This document shows positions 39,126 to 49,173 of a stretch of 64,000 nucleotides of DNA, in pieces (the first letter of the stretch is position 1; each line of letters begins with the position of its first letter). Location: assembly GCA_018715525.1 (NCBI GenBank), contig DVLL01000021.1, positions 62,001 to 126,000 on the forward strand. Reading direction: 5' to 3'. This DNA is from Candidatus Faeciplasma pullistercoris. GTDB lineage: Bacteria; Bacillota; Clostridia; Oscillospirales; Ruminococcaceae. The translations under genes were made by a program, and so were the position numbers. Under the pieces are notes generated by a model that searched no databases, had not been told where the DNA came from, and saw nothing but the letters and a program-made list of their open reading frames with translations.

Positions 39126-41207
39126 ATGGACAGGGTTCACAATCATAATAAAATTCATGTTTTGGACAAGAGCGTGTACGAGCTTATTGCCGCGGGAGAG
39201 GTAGTAGATCGCCCCGCGTCAGTTGTCAAAGAGATGGTGGAGAACTCCATTGACGCCGGAGCTACTAAGATTACGGTGGAGATCAAGAACGGCGGAAAGC
39301 TCTACATAAGGATAACTGACAACGGCTGCGGAATGTCAAAGGAGGATGTACCGCTTGCCTTTGTTCGTCATGCCACCAGCAAGATAGCTGTCAAGGAAGA
39401 TCTTGACAGGATAGGTACACTTGGCTTCAGGGGAGAAGCTCTTGCGTCGGTCAGCGCCGTGTCAAAGGTACAGGTTATGACTAAGCCGAGAGATGAGGAG
39501 CTTGGATATCTGTATGTGATAGAGGCGGGCGAGGAGATAAAGTCAGAGACAATAGGCTGCCCTGACGGCACTACCTTTGTCATAAGGGATTTATTTTATA
39601 ACATTCCTGCCCGTCAGAAATTCATGAAAAAGGATCTGACTGAGGCAAATGCTATCGCCGCAACGCTTTCAAAGCTCGCGTTGTCTCATCCAGAGGTTTC
39701 AATAAAATTTATAAGGGAGAATAGAACCGACTTTGTAACTCCCGGAGATGGCAAGCTCCTTTCATGTATCTACACTATACTTGGTGCTGAGTTCCACGAT
39801 AATTGTATACCGGTGGATTACAGCTTTAACGGAATACATGTGTCAGGCTACTGCACCAGACCGCTTGCCTCAAAGGCAACAAGAGGCTATCAAAATTTCT
39901 TCGTAAATCACAGGTATGTTCGCAGCGCGACCTGTATTCACGCTCTTGAGGAGGCTTACAAAGACTTGATTATGATCGGGAAGTTCCCGGGCTGCGTGAT
40001 AAATTTAGATGTAGACCCTGATTTTGTGGACGTCAATACTCATCCTACCAAGCTTGAGGTAAGGTTCAAGGATGAAAAGGATGTCTACACAGCTGTCTAC
40101 TTTGCCGCGAAGAACTCGCTGGCGGTCTATGATTCTCCTGCCAAAATAGAGCTAAGGTCTCCCACAGACAGGCGTGGCTTTGACAGCTTTTCGACTGTGA
40201 AGGATTACGATTCTCACGAAGCGGCCGAGCAGATGACACTAAGTAGTTACCCTGTCGTTAATCCATTTGGAGCCGGAAAGGACAGCTATACATTTGTTTC
40301 CGCTGAGGAGGGAATACTTTCGGCAATGTCCGACTATAAGCCTGTTGTTAAGTCGGACGACTCGCAGAGTAAAAAGACTGATTCGCCAAAGCCGGATACT
40401 CTTGACGGCTTTAAGTTTATCAGCGCAAAGTCGATAGCAAGGAAGAGCCCTGCCGGCGACAGCGTCTCACCGGAAAAGCCTCAAAATGATTCCACAGTAT
40501 GCAACGCTGATTCACTTGACGCCGATAAAGAAAGTATTTTGCAAAATGGTAAAGCTGCCGAGCCGGAAGCGGTAAATATCGACGCATTACCGCAAAAGTC
40601 AGCTATAAACGAAACTCTGCCGTCAGACCCTGATATCAGGGTGATAGGTGAGGTGTTTAAAACCTACATAATCGCCGAGTCTGGCTCTGATATAGTTCTT
40701 ATAGACAAGCATGCCGCTCATGAGAGGTACATTTATGAGCAGCTTAAAAAGAATACAGACGAGCTTGATATGCAGCTTCTCATGAATGAGGTAAATACGT
40801 CTGTTCCGTACGAGATATACGACGCGCTTTCCGGACATATTGAGGATTGCAGAAGACTTGGGGTAGGTATCAGGCTTTATGATCCCCCGAACATTTCGGT
40901 CTACGGCATACCTACGATAGCGGGAGACATTGACCCGATTGAGATTGTTGGGAAGCTGTCAGAATGCTTTGCTCGAGGTGAGTCGGATTCGGCAAAGCTG
41001 TCAGCAACTGAGTTCTTTGACGGGCTGTATCATTCTATTGCCTGCAAGGCGGCGATAAAAGCGAACAGCGAAACAAGGCTTCCTGAGCTTGAAAAGCTTG
41101 TAGAAATTATAACCGAGGATGACTTAAGATACTGTCCTCATGGAAGACCTATTCTTACAAAGCTTTCAAAGCGTGAGATAGAAAAGATGTTCAAAAGGAT
41201 AGTATAG
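39126..41207 (+). CDS. mutL: DNA mismatch repair protein MutL with endonuclease motif
   Basis: GHKL ATPase that links MutS to excision. N-terminal motifs are VDRPASVVKEMVENSIDAGA, DNGCGM and TLGFRGEALASV. A variable Ser/Lys/Pro-rich linker covers about 370-500. The C-terminal domain has DKHAAHERYIYE, matching the DxHAxxExxxxE metal site of nicking MutL proteins, and CPHGRP near the end. The organism therefore should use the methyl-independent, endonuclease type of mismatch repair. The length of 693 residues is normal. It starts 10 nt after mutS with AGCGGAGAG upstream. Confidence 0.97.
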   Translation: MDRVHNHNKIHVLDKSVYELIAAGEVVDRPASVVKEMVENSIDAGATKITVEIKNGGKLYIRITDNGCGMSKEDVPLAFVRHATSKIAVKEDLDRIGTLGFRGEALASVSAVSKVQVMTKPRDEELGYLYVIEAGEEIKSETIGCPDGTTFVIRDLFYNIPARQKFMKKDLTEANAIAATLSKLALSHPEVSIKFIRENRTDFVTPGDGKLLSCIYTILGAEFHDNCIPVDYSFNGIHVSGYCTRPLASKATRGYQNFFVNHRYVRSATCIHALEEAYKDLIMIGKFPGCVINLDVDPDFVDVNTHPTKLEVRFKDEKDVYTAVYFAAKNSLAVYDSPAKIELRSPTDRRGFDSFSTVKDYDSHEAAEQMTLSSYPVVNPFGAGKDSYTFVSAEEGILSAMSDYKPVVKSDDSQSKKTDSPKPDTLDGFKFISAKSIARKSPAGDSVSPEKPQNDSTVCNADSLDADKESILQNGKAAEPEAVNIDALPQKSAINETLPSDPDIRVIGEVFKTYIIAESGSDIVLIDKHAAHERYIYEQLKKNTDELDMQLLMNEVNTSVPYEIYDALSGHIEDCRRLGVGIRLYDPPNISVYGIPTIAGDIDPIEIVGKLSECFARGESDSAKLSATEFFDGLYHSIACKAAIKANSETRLPELEKLVEIITEDDLRYCPHGRPILTKLSKREIEKMFKRIV

Positions 41208-41208
41208 C

Positions 41209-42171
41209 ATGCGTAAAATTCCACTTATTGTCGTTTGCGGGCCTACCGCTTCAGGCAAGACTGCTTTAGCTGTGTCGCTCGCAAAGATATTTAACTGCGA
41301 GATAGTGTCAGCCGACTCTATGCAGATATATAAGCAGATGCAGATAGCCACTGCCAAGCCGACGCCTGAAGAGCAGCAGAATATAAAGCATCATCTGATT
41401 GACTTCTTGGAGCCTGACGAGGATTTTTCCGTAGCCGATTATGTCCGCTTAGCTAAGGACTGCATAGAAAAAATTTATTACAGCGGCAAAACGCCTCTTT
41501 TGTGCGGAGGAACCGGGCTCTATATATCATCGCTTGTGGATAATATATCCTTTGACGATACCTGCGCTTCGACTGAACTAAGACGCGAACTAAGCGATTT
41601 AGCTAAGGAAAAGGGCGGGGAATATCTTTTAGAAATGCTCTCCGCATTTGACCCGGAGACTGCATCAAGGCTTCATCCGAATAATATTACCAGAATAATC
41701 AGGGCGATCGAGGTGTACCGGGTTTCCGGAATTACCATGAGTGAAGCCGTGAGTAATTCAAGGCATGAGTCGCCCTACGACACCTGCATGATAGGCATAA
41801 CATGCTATGACAGAAGCAAGCTGTATGACAGGATCAACCTAAGAGTCGACAGGATGATGGAGGCTGGGCTTTTGGACGAGGCTAAGGCAGTTTTAAGCAA
41901 CCCAAGGCTGAAGACAGCCTATCAGGCGATAGGCTACAAGGAGCTAAAGCGCTATTTCGACAATGAAGCTTCTTTGGAGGAGTGTATACAGAGTCTTAAG
42001 ATGTCAACGCGCAGATATGCCAAGCGGCAGCTTACATGGTTCAGGCGTGACGAAAGGATAAACTGGCTCTATACCGACCTTATCGGCTCTGTGCAGGGAC
42101 TTACTGAAGCCGCGGCTCAGATAATCAGAGATTCGGGAATTGTAAAAGTAAAGGCGGTGGAAAATCAGTGA
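41209..42171 (+). CDS. miaA: tRNA dimethylallyltransferase
   Basis: Adds a dimethylallyl group to A37 of tRNAs reading UNN codons, using the isoprenoid made by the MEP route whose ispG and ispE lie in this window. The P-loop GPTASGKTALA is at 11-21, DSMQIYKQM binds substrate, GGTGLYI and YQAIGYKEL are family motifs. The length of 320 residues is normal. It begins one base after the mutL stop, the usual Firmicutes order. Confidence 0.97.
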   Translation: MRKIPLIVVCGPTASGKTALAVSLAKIFNCEIVSADSMQIYKQMQIATAKPTPEEQQNIKHHLIDFLEPDEDFSVADYVRLAKDCIEKIYYSGKTPLLCGGTGLYISSLVDNISFDDTCASTELRRELSDLAKEKGGEYLLEMLSAFDPETASRLHPNNITRIIRAIEVYRVSGITMSEAVSNSRHESPYDTCMIGITCYDRSKLYDRINLRVDRMMEAGLLDEAKAVLSNPRLKTAYQAIGYKELKRYFDNEASLEECIQSLKMSTRRYAKRQLTWFRRDERINWLYTDLIGSVQGLTEAAAQIIRDSGIVKVKAVENQ

Positions 42172-43424
42172 CGTATAGAAGAATAAGGGATACTCTGTTA
42201 TATATACTGATTTTCGGCTGTATTCTCGCAATAGTCATATCTCAGATATACCTTTTGTTTTCCCGTGAAAGCGAGACGGAGGATGCAGTCGAATTTACCG
42301 CAAGGAGCAGTATATCGTTTACCGGCGTTATCGTCAGAAACGAAAGCCTCGTATACTCTCAGAACGCCTCTGACGGAATTATAAATTATCTCGTAGAGGA
42401 CGGAAGCAGGCTTTCAAAGCAGTCAAATATTGCGACTATTTATAAAAGTTATGACCAGATCTACTATCGCTATATGATCGAAAGGCTTGAAAACGAGCTG
42501 GACGTCCTCGAAAGCGCCCAAAACAGGGGAACAACAGAGTATGTTCAGCCTGAGTTCATCTCCTCTCAAATATCCGAGATGTATAAATCCGTCCTTTCAG
42601 AAATTGTATCCGGCGATCTTACAGCACTTGATGAGGACAGACTTGAGCTTTTGAAGCTGATGTGCATATATAATGTTTCATCAAATGTTGAGGATGATTA
42701 TTCTGAAAGGATCGCTGAGCTTAACGCAGAGCTTGATGGATATCGGCGAGCCTTAGTGAACCCGATAGCGAATATCTCTGCCACAGACTCGGGATATTTT
42801 ACATCAGTTGTCGACGGCTATGAGTCTGACATCAGCATAGATGAGATAGACAGTATTACAACCGATAAGATACGGGAGATAATTTCCTATCCAATAAAGG
42901 AAAATGTAATAAGCTCTGATGTGATAGGTAAGGTGTTCAGCGACTATACCTGGAAGCTTATCGGAATCATAAACACAGATGACAGATTTTTCGTCAATCA
43001 AAGCTTTGATTTGATGTTTTCCTCTCTTGAAAAGACCTATAAGGGCTATGTCGAGAGCATCACTCCTACCGGAAACGGCAACGAAGCGATAATTATAGTA
43101 AGCTGCGATGAAATGGACGCGGATATAGCGGGATCGAGGGTGCTGGACGCTGAGTTACTTTTCGGCGAGTACACCGGAATAAAAGCACCGAGATCTGCCG
43201 TCAGGTTCGTAAACGACCAGCGCGGAGTGTATATTCTTGAGGGCGAGAAAATGGTGTTCAAAAAGCTTGACGTAATTTACGAGGGAAATGATTTTGTTCT
43301 GTCAAGGCAGGGACTTGACTCGGATTACCTTGAGCTTTATGACAGGGTGCTTTTAGACCCTGTGCCAACGGTCGAATATGACGCCTCAGACGCGCCTGAG
43401 GTCACTGCTGCAACGAGTGAGTAG
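42168..43424 (+). CDS. HlyD-like single-pass membrane protein
   Basis: 418 residues. A short cytoplasmic N-terminus and one membrane helix (LLYILIFGCILAIVISQIYLLF) are followed by an extracytoplasmic part. That part has a lipoyl/barrel-sandwich half (GVIVRNESLVYS..DGIINYLVEDGSRLSKQ), a helical hairpin (about 110-200), and a second half (TYKGYVESITPTGNGNE, GIKAPRSAVRF). This is the plan of HlyD/membrane-fusion proteins. In Clostridia such a gene often sits before sepF, suggesting an envelope or division role rather than a transporter part, since no transporter gene is near. GTG start overlaps the miaA stop (GTGA). Confidence 0.75.
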   Translation: MTYRRIRDTLLYILIFGCILAIVISQIYLLFSRESETEDAVEFTARSSISFTGVIVRNESLVYSQNASDGIINYLVEDGSRLSKQSNIATIYKSYDQIYYRYMIERLENELDVLESAQNRGTTEYVQPEFISSQISEMYKSVLSEIVSGDLTALDEDRLELLKLMCIYNVSSNVEDDYSERIAELNAELDGYRRALVNPIANISATDSGYFTSVVDGYESDISIDEIDSITTDKIREIISYPIKENVISSDVIGKVFSDYTWKLIGIINTDDRFFVNQSFDLMFSSLEKTYKGYVESITPTGNGNEAIIIVSCDEMDADIAGSRVLDAELLFGEYTGIKAPRSAVRFVNDQRGVYILEGEKMVFKKLDVIYEGNDFVLSRQGLDSDYLELYDRVLLDPVPTVEYDASDAPEVTAATSE

Positions 43425-43511
43425 ACTTCTTTGCCCGAAGCTGCTGAGACTACTTCTGAGTAAAAAGGAACTTAATACCGCTTAATTTTCGCAGTTTTTT
43501 CTCCTTTCATC

Positions 43512-43540
43512 TTGACATTATCGCTCAAATATAAGATAAT
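43512..43540 (+). promoter_or_regulatory. Sigma-A promoter of the sepF-ylmH-divIVA-ileS run
   Basis: TTGACA (43512-43517), 17-bp spacer, GATAAT (43535-43540). An inverted repeat CGCAATT-ATA-AATTGCG (43602-43618) lies in the leader just before the sepF ribosome-binding site. Confidence 0.75.
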
Positions 43541-43644
43541 AATTAGTATGAATAATCGTATTTAGATGGATATGTTTCTTTAGAGGGTAATTTGCTGTTG
43601 TCGCAATTATAAATTGCGTAAAATAATTTACACGGAGGGGCACT

Positions 43645-44061
43645 ATGAATATTATTGAATCTATCAAGAATATCTTTATGGGCGAGGAAGATGAGGATTA
43701 TCAGCCTATTGTAGACGATAGCTCCGAAAATGTCGATGTTGCCGAGGAAAGAAGAAATCGTGAGGTCAAAATAAACACCACTGCGACTGTTCAGATAGTT
43801 CTTTCAAGACCTACGGATTTTTCTGAGGTTCAGGCGATTGGCGACGATCTAAACAACCAGAAGACTGTTCTTCTGAACCTTGAGCTTGTAAAGGCTGACG
43901 AGGCCAAGAGGATACTTGACTTCCTTTACGGCGTTGCGTACGCCAACGGCTCTACAATTAAGATGACCGCTCAGAAGACCTTTGTTATCATGCCTAAGAA
44001 TGTCGGCTTCAGCGGCGTTGACCTTATGAGTGAGCTTGAAAACAACGGCTTTAGCTTTTAA
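43645..44061 (+). CDS. sepF: Cell division protein SepF
   Basis: SepF links FtsZ to the membrane at the division septum. The N-terminal amphipathic segment (MNIIESIKNIFMG) would bind membrane, followed by an acidic linker and the SepF core: VQIVLSRPTDFSEVQAIGDDL, KTVLLNLELV and IMPKNVGFSGVDL. The length of 138 residues is normal. ACGGAGGGG lies seven bases before the ATG. It starts the conserved sepF-ylmH-divIVA group. Confidence 0.95.
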   Translation: MNIIESIKNIFMGEEDEDYQPIVDDSSENVDVAEERRNREVKINTTATVQIVLSRPTDFSEVQAIGDDLNNQKTVLLNLELVKADEAKRILDFLYGVAYANGSTIKMTAQKTFVIMPKNVGFSGVDLMSELENNGFSF

Positions 44062-44076
44062 TGGGAAGTTTTTCCT

Positions 44077-44844
44077 GTGAGTTTAGCCGCAGAAATTAAA
44101 ATCCTTTCTTCAATGACGAGTGAAGAAAGGATTTTAACAAGACATATAATTGATCTTGCAAAGCAGGCGGACAACACCGGGCTTTTTCGCAGCAGTAATT
44201 TTCTTGACGAAAGGCAGCAGTTTATTTGTTCGGCGTGTCTGAATAAGGAAGGTTACTCCGGCTTTGAAAGTAACGGAGGTTTTCCTGACGCCGAAAGAAG
44301 AGTCATTTTATTTCACGGTTATGGCGAAAAGCTGCCGTTTACTCCTGTGGTATTTAACTATCGCAGCGAGGACAGGCCTTCTCATCGAGATTTTCTCGGC
44401 TCTTTGATGGCGCTTGAAATCAAGCGGGAAATGATAGGTGATATTCTGGTCGGAAAAAGCAGAACCGTGGTTTTTGCCATGAATGCAGTGCTGCCTCTGA
44501 TCGAAGATATAGTAAAAATAGGACGGACGGGTGTAAAAATCAGCTATGATTTTTGTCCCGGTGACATTCCTGTTCAGGAACACGAGAAAATAGATGCGAC
44601 GGTAAAGTCGCTCCGCTTAGACTCTGTTTTGTCCGCTGCCGTAAAGCTGTCTCGGGAAAAAACTCAGGAGCTGATAAGGTCGAATGGAGCAGTGCTAAAC
44701 CATGTCACGACGTTTGAGCCGAATGAAAAGGTGGACGAGGGCGACGTCTTTTCGGTAAGAGGAATGGGAAAATTTCGTCTTGAAGAGGTCGGCGGCATGT
44801 CAAAAAAAGAAAGAATCTTTATTACCATACAAAAGTACAAATAA
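44077..44844 (+). CDS. ylmH: YlmH, S4-domain RNA-binding protein
   Basis: Family found between sepF/ylmG and divIVA in Gram-positive bacteria; the C-terminal S4 domain (RLDSVLSAAVKLSREKTQELIRSNGAVLNH) binds RNA, and Bacillus YlmH has been linked to ribosome rescue. The N-terminal domain reads ILTRHIIDLAKQAD, RRVILFHGYG, HRDFLGSLMALEIKREMIGDILVG. The length of 255 residues is normal. GTG start with GGGAAG upstream, 15 nt after sepF. Confidence 0.92.
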   Translation: MSLAAEIKILSSMTSEERILTRHIIDLAKQADNTGLFRSSNFLDERQQFICSACLNKEGYSGFESNGGFPDAERRVILFHGYGEKLPFTPVVFNYRSEDRPSHRDFLGSLMALEIKREMIGDILVGKSRTVVFAMNAVLPLIEDIVKIGRTGVKISYDFCPGDIPVQEHEKIDATVKSLRLDSVLSAAVKLSREKTQELIRSNGAVLNHVTTFEPNEKVDEGDVFSVRGMGKFRLEEVGGMSKKERIFITIQKYK

Positions 44845-44861
44845 ATCTAAGGAGGATGCGC

Positions 44862-45650
44862 ATGAACCCTAAAGACATAGTTTCCAAGAGGTTTGAAAAG
44901 GGCACTTTCGGCTACAAGCCGGAGGAGGTAGACGAATATCTCAAGGAAATCGCTGTAACGCTTGCTAACGCCATTAAAGAAAAGGAAGAAAACGAAGCCA
45001 AGATTGTAAAGCTTGTTGAGAGGATAAACGAATACCGCAATGATGAGGACGCCATAAGGGACGCGCTGCTTGTGGCTCAGAAAGAGGGCAACAGGATAAT
45101 CGCCGCTGCCAAGGAAGAAGCAGCTAAGATTGTCGGTGACGCGCAGGTCAGAAGAGATACGCTCCTTGCCGAGATAACTAACGATTGCGACGCTCTCAAG
45201 AGAGCTGAGGTTGAAAAGATAGCCGTTGCCATCAAGGAGGAAAACGACAAGCTGAACGCTGTTGTGGCTGCTTCGAAGACTCAGACTGAGCTTCAGACAG
45301 ATAAGCTCAATAAGCTCAAGGTAGAAATAACCGACTTTAAGAAAAAGATACTTATGGTGCTTGAGGAGCAGATTAAGATCACGTCTTCTCTGCCTGAGCT
45401 ATCTGACGAGGAGATAAAGAAGATTGTATCCGGTCAGGTAAGGACTGTTCAGCCTGAGCCTAAGCCGGCAGATCCAAAGCCTGCCGAACCCAGGCCCGCT
45501 TCGACGCAGACTCCGGCTACCGCAGCGAAAAAGCCAGGTACGGACAAGTCACGGCAGATTCCCTCTTTCGGCTTCCCTGAGGGCGGATATAAGAAGCAGG
45601 ACTTTTCAACTACCGAGCTCAAGTTCGGACATAACTTAAATAAGAAATAA
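44862..45650 (+). CDS. divIVA: DivIVA-domain cell division / pole protein
   Basis: About 262 residues. The N-terminal DivIVA motif is clear (MNPKDIVSKRFEKGTFGYKPEEVDEYL), followed by long coiled coil to about 185, a Pro-rich linker (EPKPADPKPAEPRP) and a short basic C-terminus. The membrane-curvature sensing residues in the N-terminal loop look conserved. The track start at 44856 sits next to GGAGG; the ATG at 44862 has GGAGG six bases upstream and is correct. ileS follows after 25 nt. Confidence 0.93.
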   Translation: MNPKDIVSKRFEKGTFGYKPEEVDEYLKEIAVTLANAIKEKEENEAKIVKLVERINEYRNDEDAIRDALLVAQKEGNRIIAAAKEEAAKIVGDAQVRRDTLLAEITNDCDALKRAEVEKIAVAIKEENDKLNAVVAASKTQTELQTDKLNKLKVEITDFKKKILMVLEEQIKITSSLPELSDEEIKKIVSGQVRTVQPEPKPADPKPAEPRPASTQTPATAAKKPGTDKSRQIPSFGFPEGGYKKQDFSTTELKFGHNLNKK

Positions 45651-45675
45651 ATTCATCAGCACAAGGGGAATAATT

Positions 45676-48477
45676 ATGGACTACAACAAGACTCTGAATC
45701 TGCCTGAGACAGAGTACCCCATGAGGGGAAATCTTCCCACAAAGGAGCCCGCAATGATTGCGGAGTGGGACAAAAACGAGCTCTACAAGAAGATACTCAA
45801 GAAGAACAGCGGCAAGCCCTCATATATTCTGCATGACGGACCTCCGTATGCCAATGGGGATATCCACCTTGGTACTGCGCTCAACAAGGTTCTTAAGGAC
45901 ATCATTGTAAAGCATAAGAATATGAGCGGCTACTGCTCTAACTATGTTCCGGGCTGGGACACGCACGGTCTTCCTATTGAGCTCAAGGCTATGAAGGCGA
46001 TCGGTGTCGAAAACGGAGCAATTCCTCCTCTGGAGCTTAGAAAGCATTGCCGCGAGTTTGCTTTGTCTTATGTAGACAGTCAGAGGCAGCAGTTCAAGCG
46101 TCTTGGAGTACTCGGCGATTTTGATAATCCTTATCTTACGCTTAAGCCTGAGTTTGAGGCAAGGCAGATAGAGGTCTTTGGGGAGATGGCCAAGAAGGGC
46201 TATATCTACAAGGGCTTAAAGCCGGTTTACTGGTGCCCGGAGTGCCAGACAGCGCTTGCGGAGGCTGAAATAGAGTATCGGGACGACCCCTGCAATTCAA
46301 TATATGTAAAGTTTAGGGTAGTAGAGGACAATGGCATTATTACATCGCTGGGTCTTAGCCTTGAGAATACTTATTTTGTGATCTGGACTACTACCACATG
46401 GACCCTTCCAGGCAACCTTGCGATATGCCTGGGACCTGACTATGAGTATACCGTAGTTAAGGCTAACGGTGAGAACTATATTATGGCTAAGGAGCTGATA
46501 GAGCCCACCATGGCTGCCGCGGGTATTTCGGAGTATGAGACTGTCGGTTCGTTTACCGGAAAGGAGCTTGAGTACTGCAAGGCACAGCATCCATTCATGG
46601 ACAGAACCTCTCTCGTAATTGTAGGCGACCATGTTACTCTTGACAGCGGTACCGGCTGCGTCCATACAGCCCCCGGCTACGGCGTTGATGACTTTGAGGT
46701 AGCGAAGAAGTACGACGAGGTGGGAATCGTAGTAGCTGTTGACGGCAAGGGTGTTTTAACCTCTGAGGCCGGTATGTTCGCGGGTCTTACAACAGATCAG
46801 GCGAATAAGGTCATAGGCGAGCATCTTGTTAAGACAGGCGCTATGTTTGCTTCCTCTAAGATCGTTCACCAGTATCCTCACTGCTGGAGATGCAAGTCCC
46901 CGATACTGTTTAGAGCTACTGAGCAGTGGTTCTGCTCGGTTGAAGACTACAAGGATGAGACGATCAAGGCGATAGAAGACGTTGAGTGGATTCCCGGCTG
47001 GGGAGAGGACAGAATCAAGGGAATGGTCAGAGACCGTTCCGACTGGTGCATTTCCCGTCAGCGCACATGGGGAGTGCCTATCCCGATAATTTATTGCAAG
47101 AAGTGCCACAAGCCTGTAGTGAACGATACGACCATCAAGGCTATATCAGACCTATTCAGAAAGGAAGGCTCTGACGCATGGTGGAAGTATGACCCGAGCG
47201 AGTTTATACCGGCAGATGTAAAGTGCGAGTGCGGATGCGGCGAGTTTGACAAGGAAACCGACATCATGGATGTGTGGTTTGATTCAGGAGTTACTCACAC
47301 CGCCGTTCTGGATCAGATAGAGGGTCTTTCTTCTCCCGCAGATCTCTATCTTGAGGGAGCAGACCAGTACAGAGGCTGGTTCCAGTCATCGCTTCTGACA
47401 TCGGTTGTAATAAATGGCAGAGCTCCGTATAAGGCTGTCTGCACACACGGCTGGGTAGTTGACGGCGAGGGCAAGACCATGCACAAGTCGCTTGGCAACG
47501 GAATCGAGCCAAAGGAGATTTACGACAAGAACGGTGCGGATATCCTCAGACTTTGGGTGGCTTCAAGCGACTACCATTCTGATATCAGAATATCCAAGGC
47601 GATTTTGTCTCAGCTTTCCGAGGCATACAAAAAGATAAGAAACACAGCAAGGTTTATTCTGGGCAACCTTTCAAACCAGGGCGGCTTTAACGTAGATACC
47701 GATGCTGTTCCTTATGAGCAGATGCCCGAGCTTGACAGATGGGCGATAATGAAGCTTGACAACCTCATCGACAAGGTAAATGAGGCGTATAATGCCTTCG
47801 ATTTCCACATCGTATTCCACGCTATTCATAACTTCTGCGTTGTGGATATGTCCAACTTCTACCTTGACATCATCAAGGACAGACTTTACTGTGAGCCTGC
47901 CGACAGCGTTGCAAGGCGCTCTGCTCAGACGGCTATGTACAGGATTCTTTCCGCTATTGCAAGGCTTGTTGCTCCCATACTCTCGTTTACTGCGGATGAG
48001 ATCTGGGCGTACATGAATCACTCAAAGGATGAGAACCCCGAGAGCGTCTTCTTAAACGATATGCCTAAGAAGTCCGGCTTAAGCTACTCTGACGAGTTTG
48101 TAGAGAAATGGAACTACATTTATAACATAAGAATTGACGCCAAGAAGGCTCTTGAGCTTAAGAGAGCTGACAAGGTGATAGGCTCGTCTCTCGAGGCTGA
48201 CCTCGTTATTTACGCTGGCGATGACTTTGATAAGCTTAGCGCAATCAAGGATATCCTGCCTGTTGTGTTTATCGTATCAAAGGTTGACATTGAAAGAAGC
48301 GGTGACGCTGAGTTTACCGGCGAGACCACCGGGCTTGGCTTTACAGTCAGAAAGGCGTCAGGTAAGAAGTGCGAGCGCTGCTGGATCTACTCAGACACAG
48401 TCGGAGCAAATCATGAGCACCCGACGCTTTGCGAGCGCTGCGCGAACACGGTCGGAAACTGCGACTGCGCAGAATAA
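45676..48477 (+). CDS. ileS: Isoleucyl-tRNA synthetase
   Basis: Class I synthetase that charges tRNA-Ile. The HIGH-type motif is DIHLGTALNK (near 62), the editing domain has TTWTLPGNLAI, the KMSKS-type loop is KTMHKSLGN near 602 (Met-His-Lys-Ser instead of Met-Ser-Lys-Ser), and the C-terminal zinc site is CERCWIYSD plus CERCANTVGNC. The length of 933 residues is normal. The gene stands directly behind divIVA, the usual order, and leaves no room for a T-box leader, so it is probably made with the division genes. Confidence 0.97.
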   Translation: MDYNKTLNLPETEYPMRGNLPTKEPAMIAEWDKNELYKKILKKNSGKPSYILHDGPPYANGDIHLGTALNKVLKDIIVKHKNMSGYCSNYVPGWDTHGLPIELKAMKAIGVENGAIPPLELRKHCREFALSYVDSQRQQFKRLGVLGDFDNPYLTLKPEFEARQIEVFGEMAKKGYIYKGLKPVYWCPECQTALAEAEIEYRDDPCNSIYVKFRVVEDNGIITSLGLSLENTYFVIWTTTTWTLPGNLAICLGPDYEYTVVKANGENYIMAKELIEPTMAAAGISEYETVGSFTGKELEYCKAQHPFMDRTSLVIVGDHVTLDSGTGCVHTAPGYGVDDFEVAKKYDEVGIVVAVDGKGVLTSEAGMFAGLTTDQANKVIGEHLVKTGAMFASSKIVHQYPHCWRCKSPILFRATEQWFCSVEDYKDETIKAIEDVEWIPGWGEDRIKGMVRDRSDWCISRQRTWGVPIPIIYCKKCHKPVVNDTTIKAISDLFRKEGSDAWWKYDPSEFIPADVKCECGCGEFDKETDIMDVWFDSGVTHTAVLDQIEGLSSPADLYLEGADQYRGWFQSSLLTSVVINGRAPYKAVCTHGWVVDGEGKTMHKSLGNGIEPKEIYDKNGADILRLWVASSDYHSDIRISKAILSQLSEAYKKIRNTARFILGNLSNQGGFNVDTDAVPYEQMPELDRWAIMKLDNLIDKVNEAYNAFDFHIVFHAIHNFCVVDMSNFYLDIIKDRLYCEPADSVARRSAQTAMYRILSAIARLVAPILSFTADEIWAYMNHSKDENPESVFLNDMPKKSGLSYSDEFVEKWNYIYNIRIDAKKALELKRADKVIGSSLEADLVIYAGDDFDKLSAIKDILPVVFIVSKVDIERSGDAEFTGETTGLGFTVRKASGKKCERCWIYSDTVGANHEHPTLCERCANTVGNCDCAE

Positions 48478-48558
48478 ATCATAGCCTTAGCTTTCGGTTG
48501 CCGTAAAAAAAGCGGCAATCGAGCTTTGCTGTTAACGGGTCTAAAGGAGGAAATATTT

Positions 48559-49173
48559 TTGCTGATATTTTCACTCGCTCTCGCATGCGTGTTGATCAGC
48601 GCAGATCAGCTTATAAAATATCTTGTTGTTTTGAATTTTGATGAGTGCAGAGGAGCAGTCAGGACATATTACACTCTTTCGATAGGAGATTTTGACGTCT
48701 TCAGTCTGACACACATAAGAAATGACGGAGCTGCATGGAGCATCCTGGGAGGGCAGACTATTCTTCTTGTCATTTTTACCTCTGTCGTCATGCTTGCGAT
48801 ACTCGTCTACATGATCGTAAAGAGAAAAAGCATGAATAAGCTTGAAACGCTCGCACTCGCGGTAATACTTGCAGGAGGAATAGGAAATCTTATCGACAGA
48901 GCGAGAATTTTGATTGATCCGGATTTCAGCGGCGTAATCGACTATATTTTGCTTGACTTTCTTCCGGAGTTCCCTGTATTCAACTTTGCGGATATATGCA
49001 TAGTTGTCGGTGGAATTGGTCTGTGCCTGATTTATCTTGTATTAGAGATAAAGGATCACAAAAGAAAGAAGCTTTCACAAACTGCTGCGACAGAGGCGCA
49101 TGTTCCGCAGGCTGGCGGTGCTGAAGAAAATTCAGCTGCGCAGCCCGGTAACGAGACAGATGCAGAGGTTTGA
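48559..49173 (+). CDS. lspA: Lipoprotein signal peptidase
   Basis: Aspartic peptidase that removes lipoprotein signal peptides; the window encodes at least two probable substrates. Four membrane helices are visible, with NDGAAWSIL, GGIGNLIDRARI (first catalytic Asp) and FNFADICIVVGG (second). The track start at 48526 is too early: a TTG at 48559 has AAAGGAGG eight bases upstream (204 aa). The C-terminus has an extra 45-residue polar tail (KRKKLSQTAATEAHV..), unlike short family members. The tail overlaps the start of the next gene. Confidence 0.92.
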   Translation: MLIFSLALACVLISADQLIKYLVVLNFDECRGAVRTYYTLSIGDFDVFSLTHIRNDGAAWSILGGQTILLVIFTSVVMLAILVYMIVKRKSMNKLETLALAVILAGGIGNLIDRARILIDPDFSGVIDYILLDFLPEFPVFNFADICIVVGGIGLCLIYLVLEIKDHKRKKLSQTAATEAHVPQAGGAEENSAAQPGNETDAEV

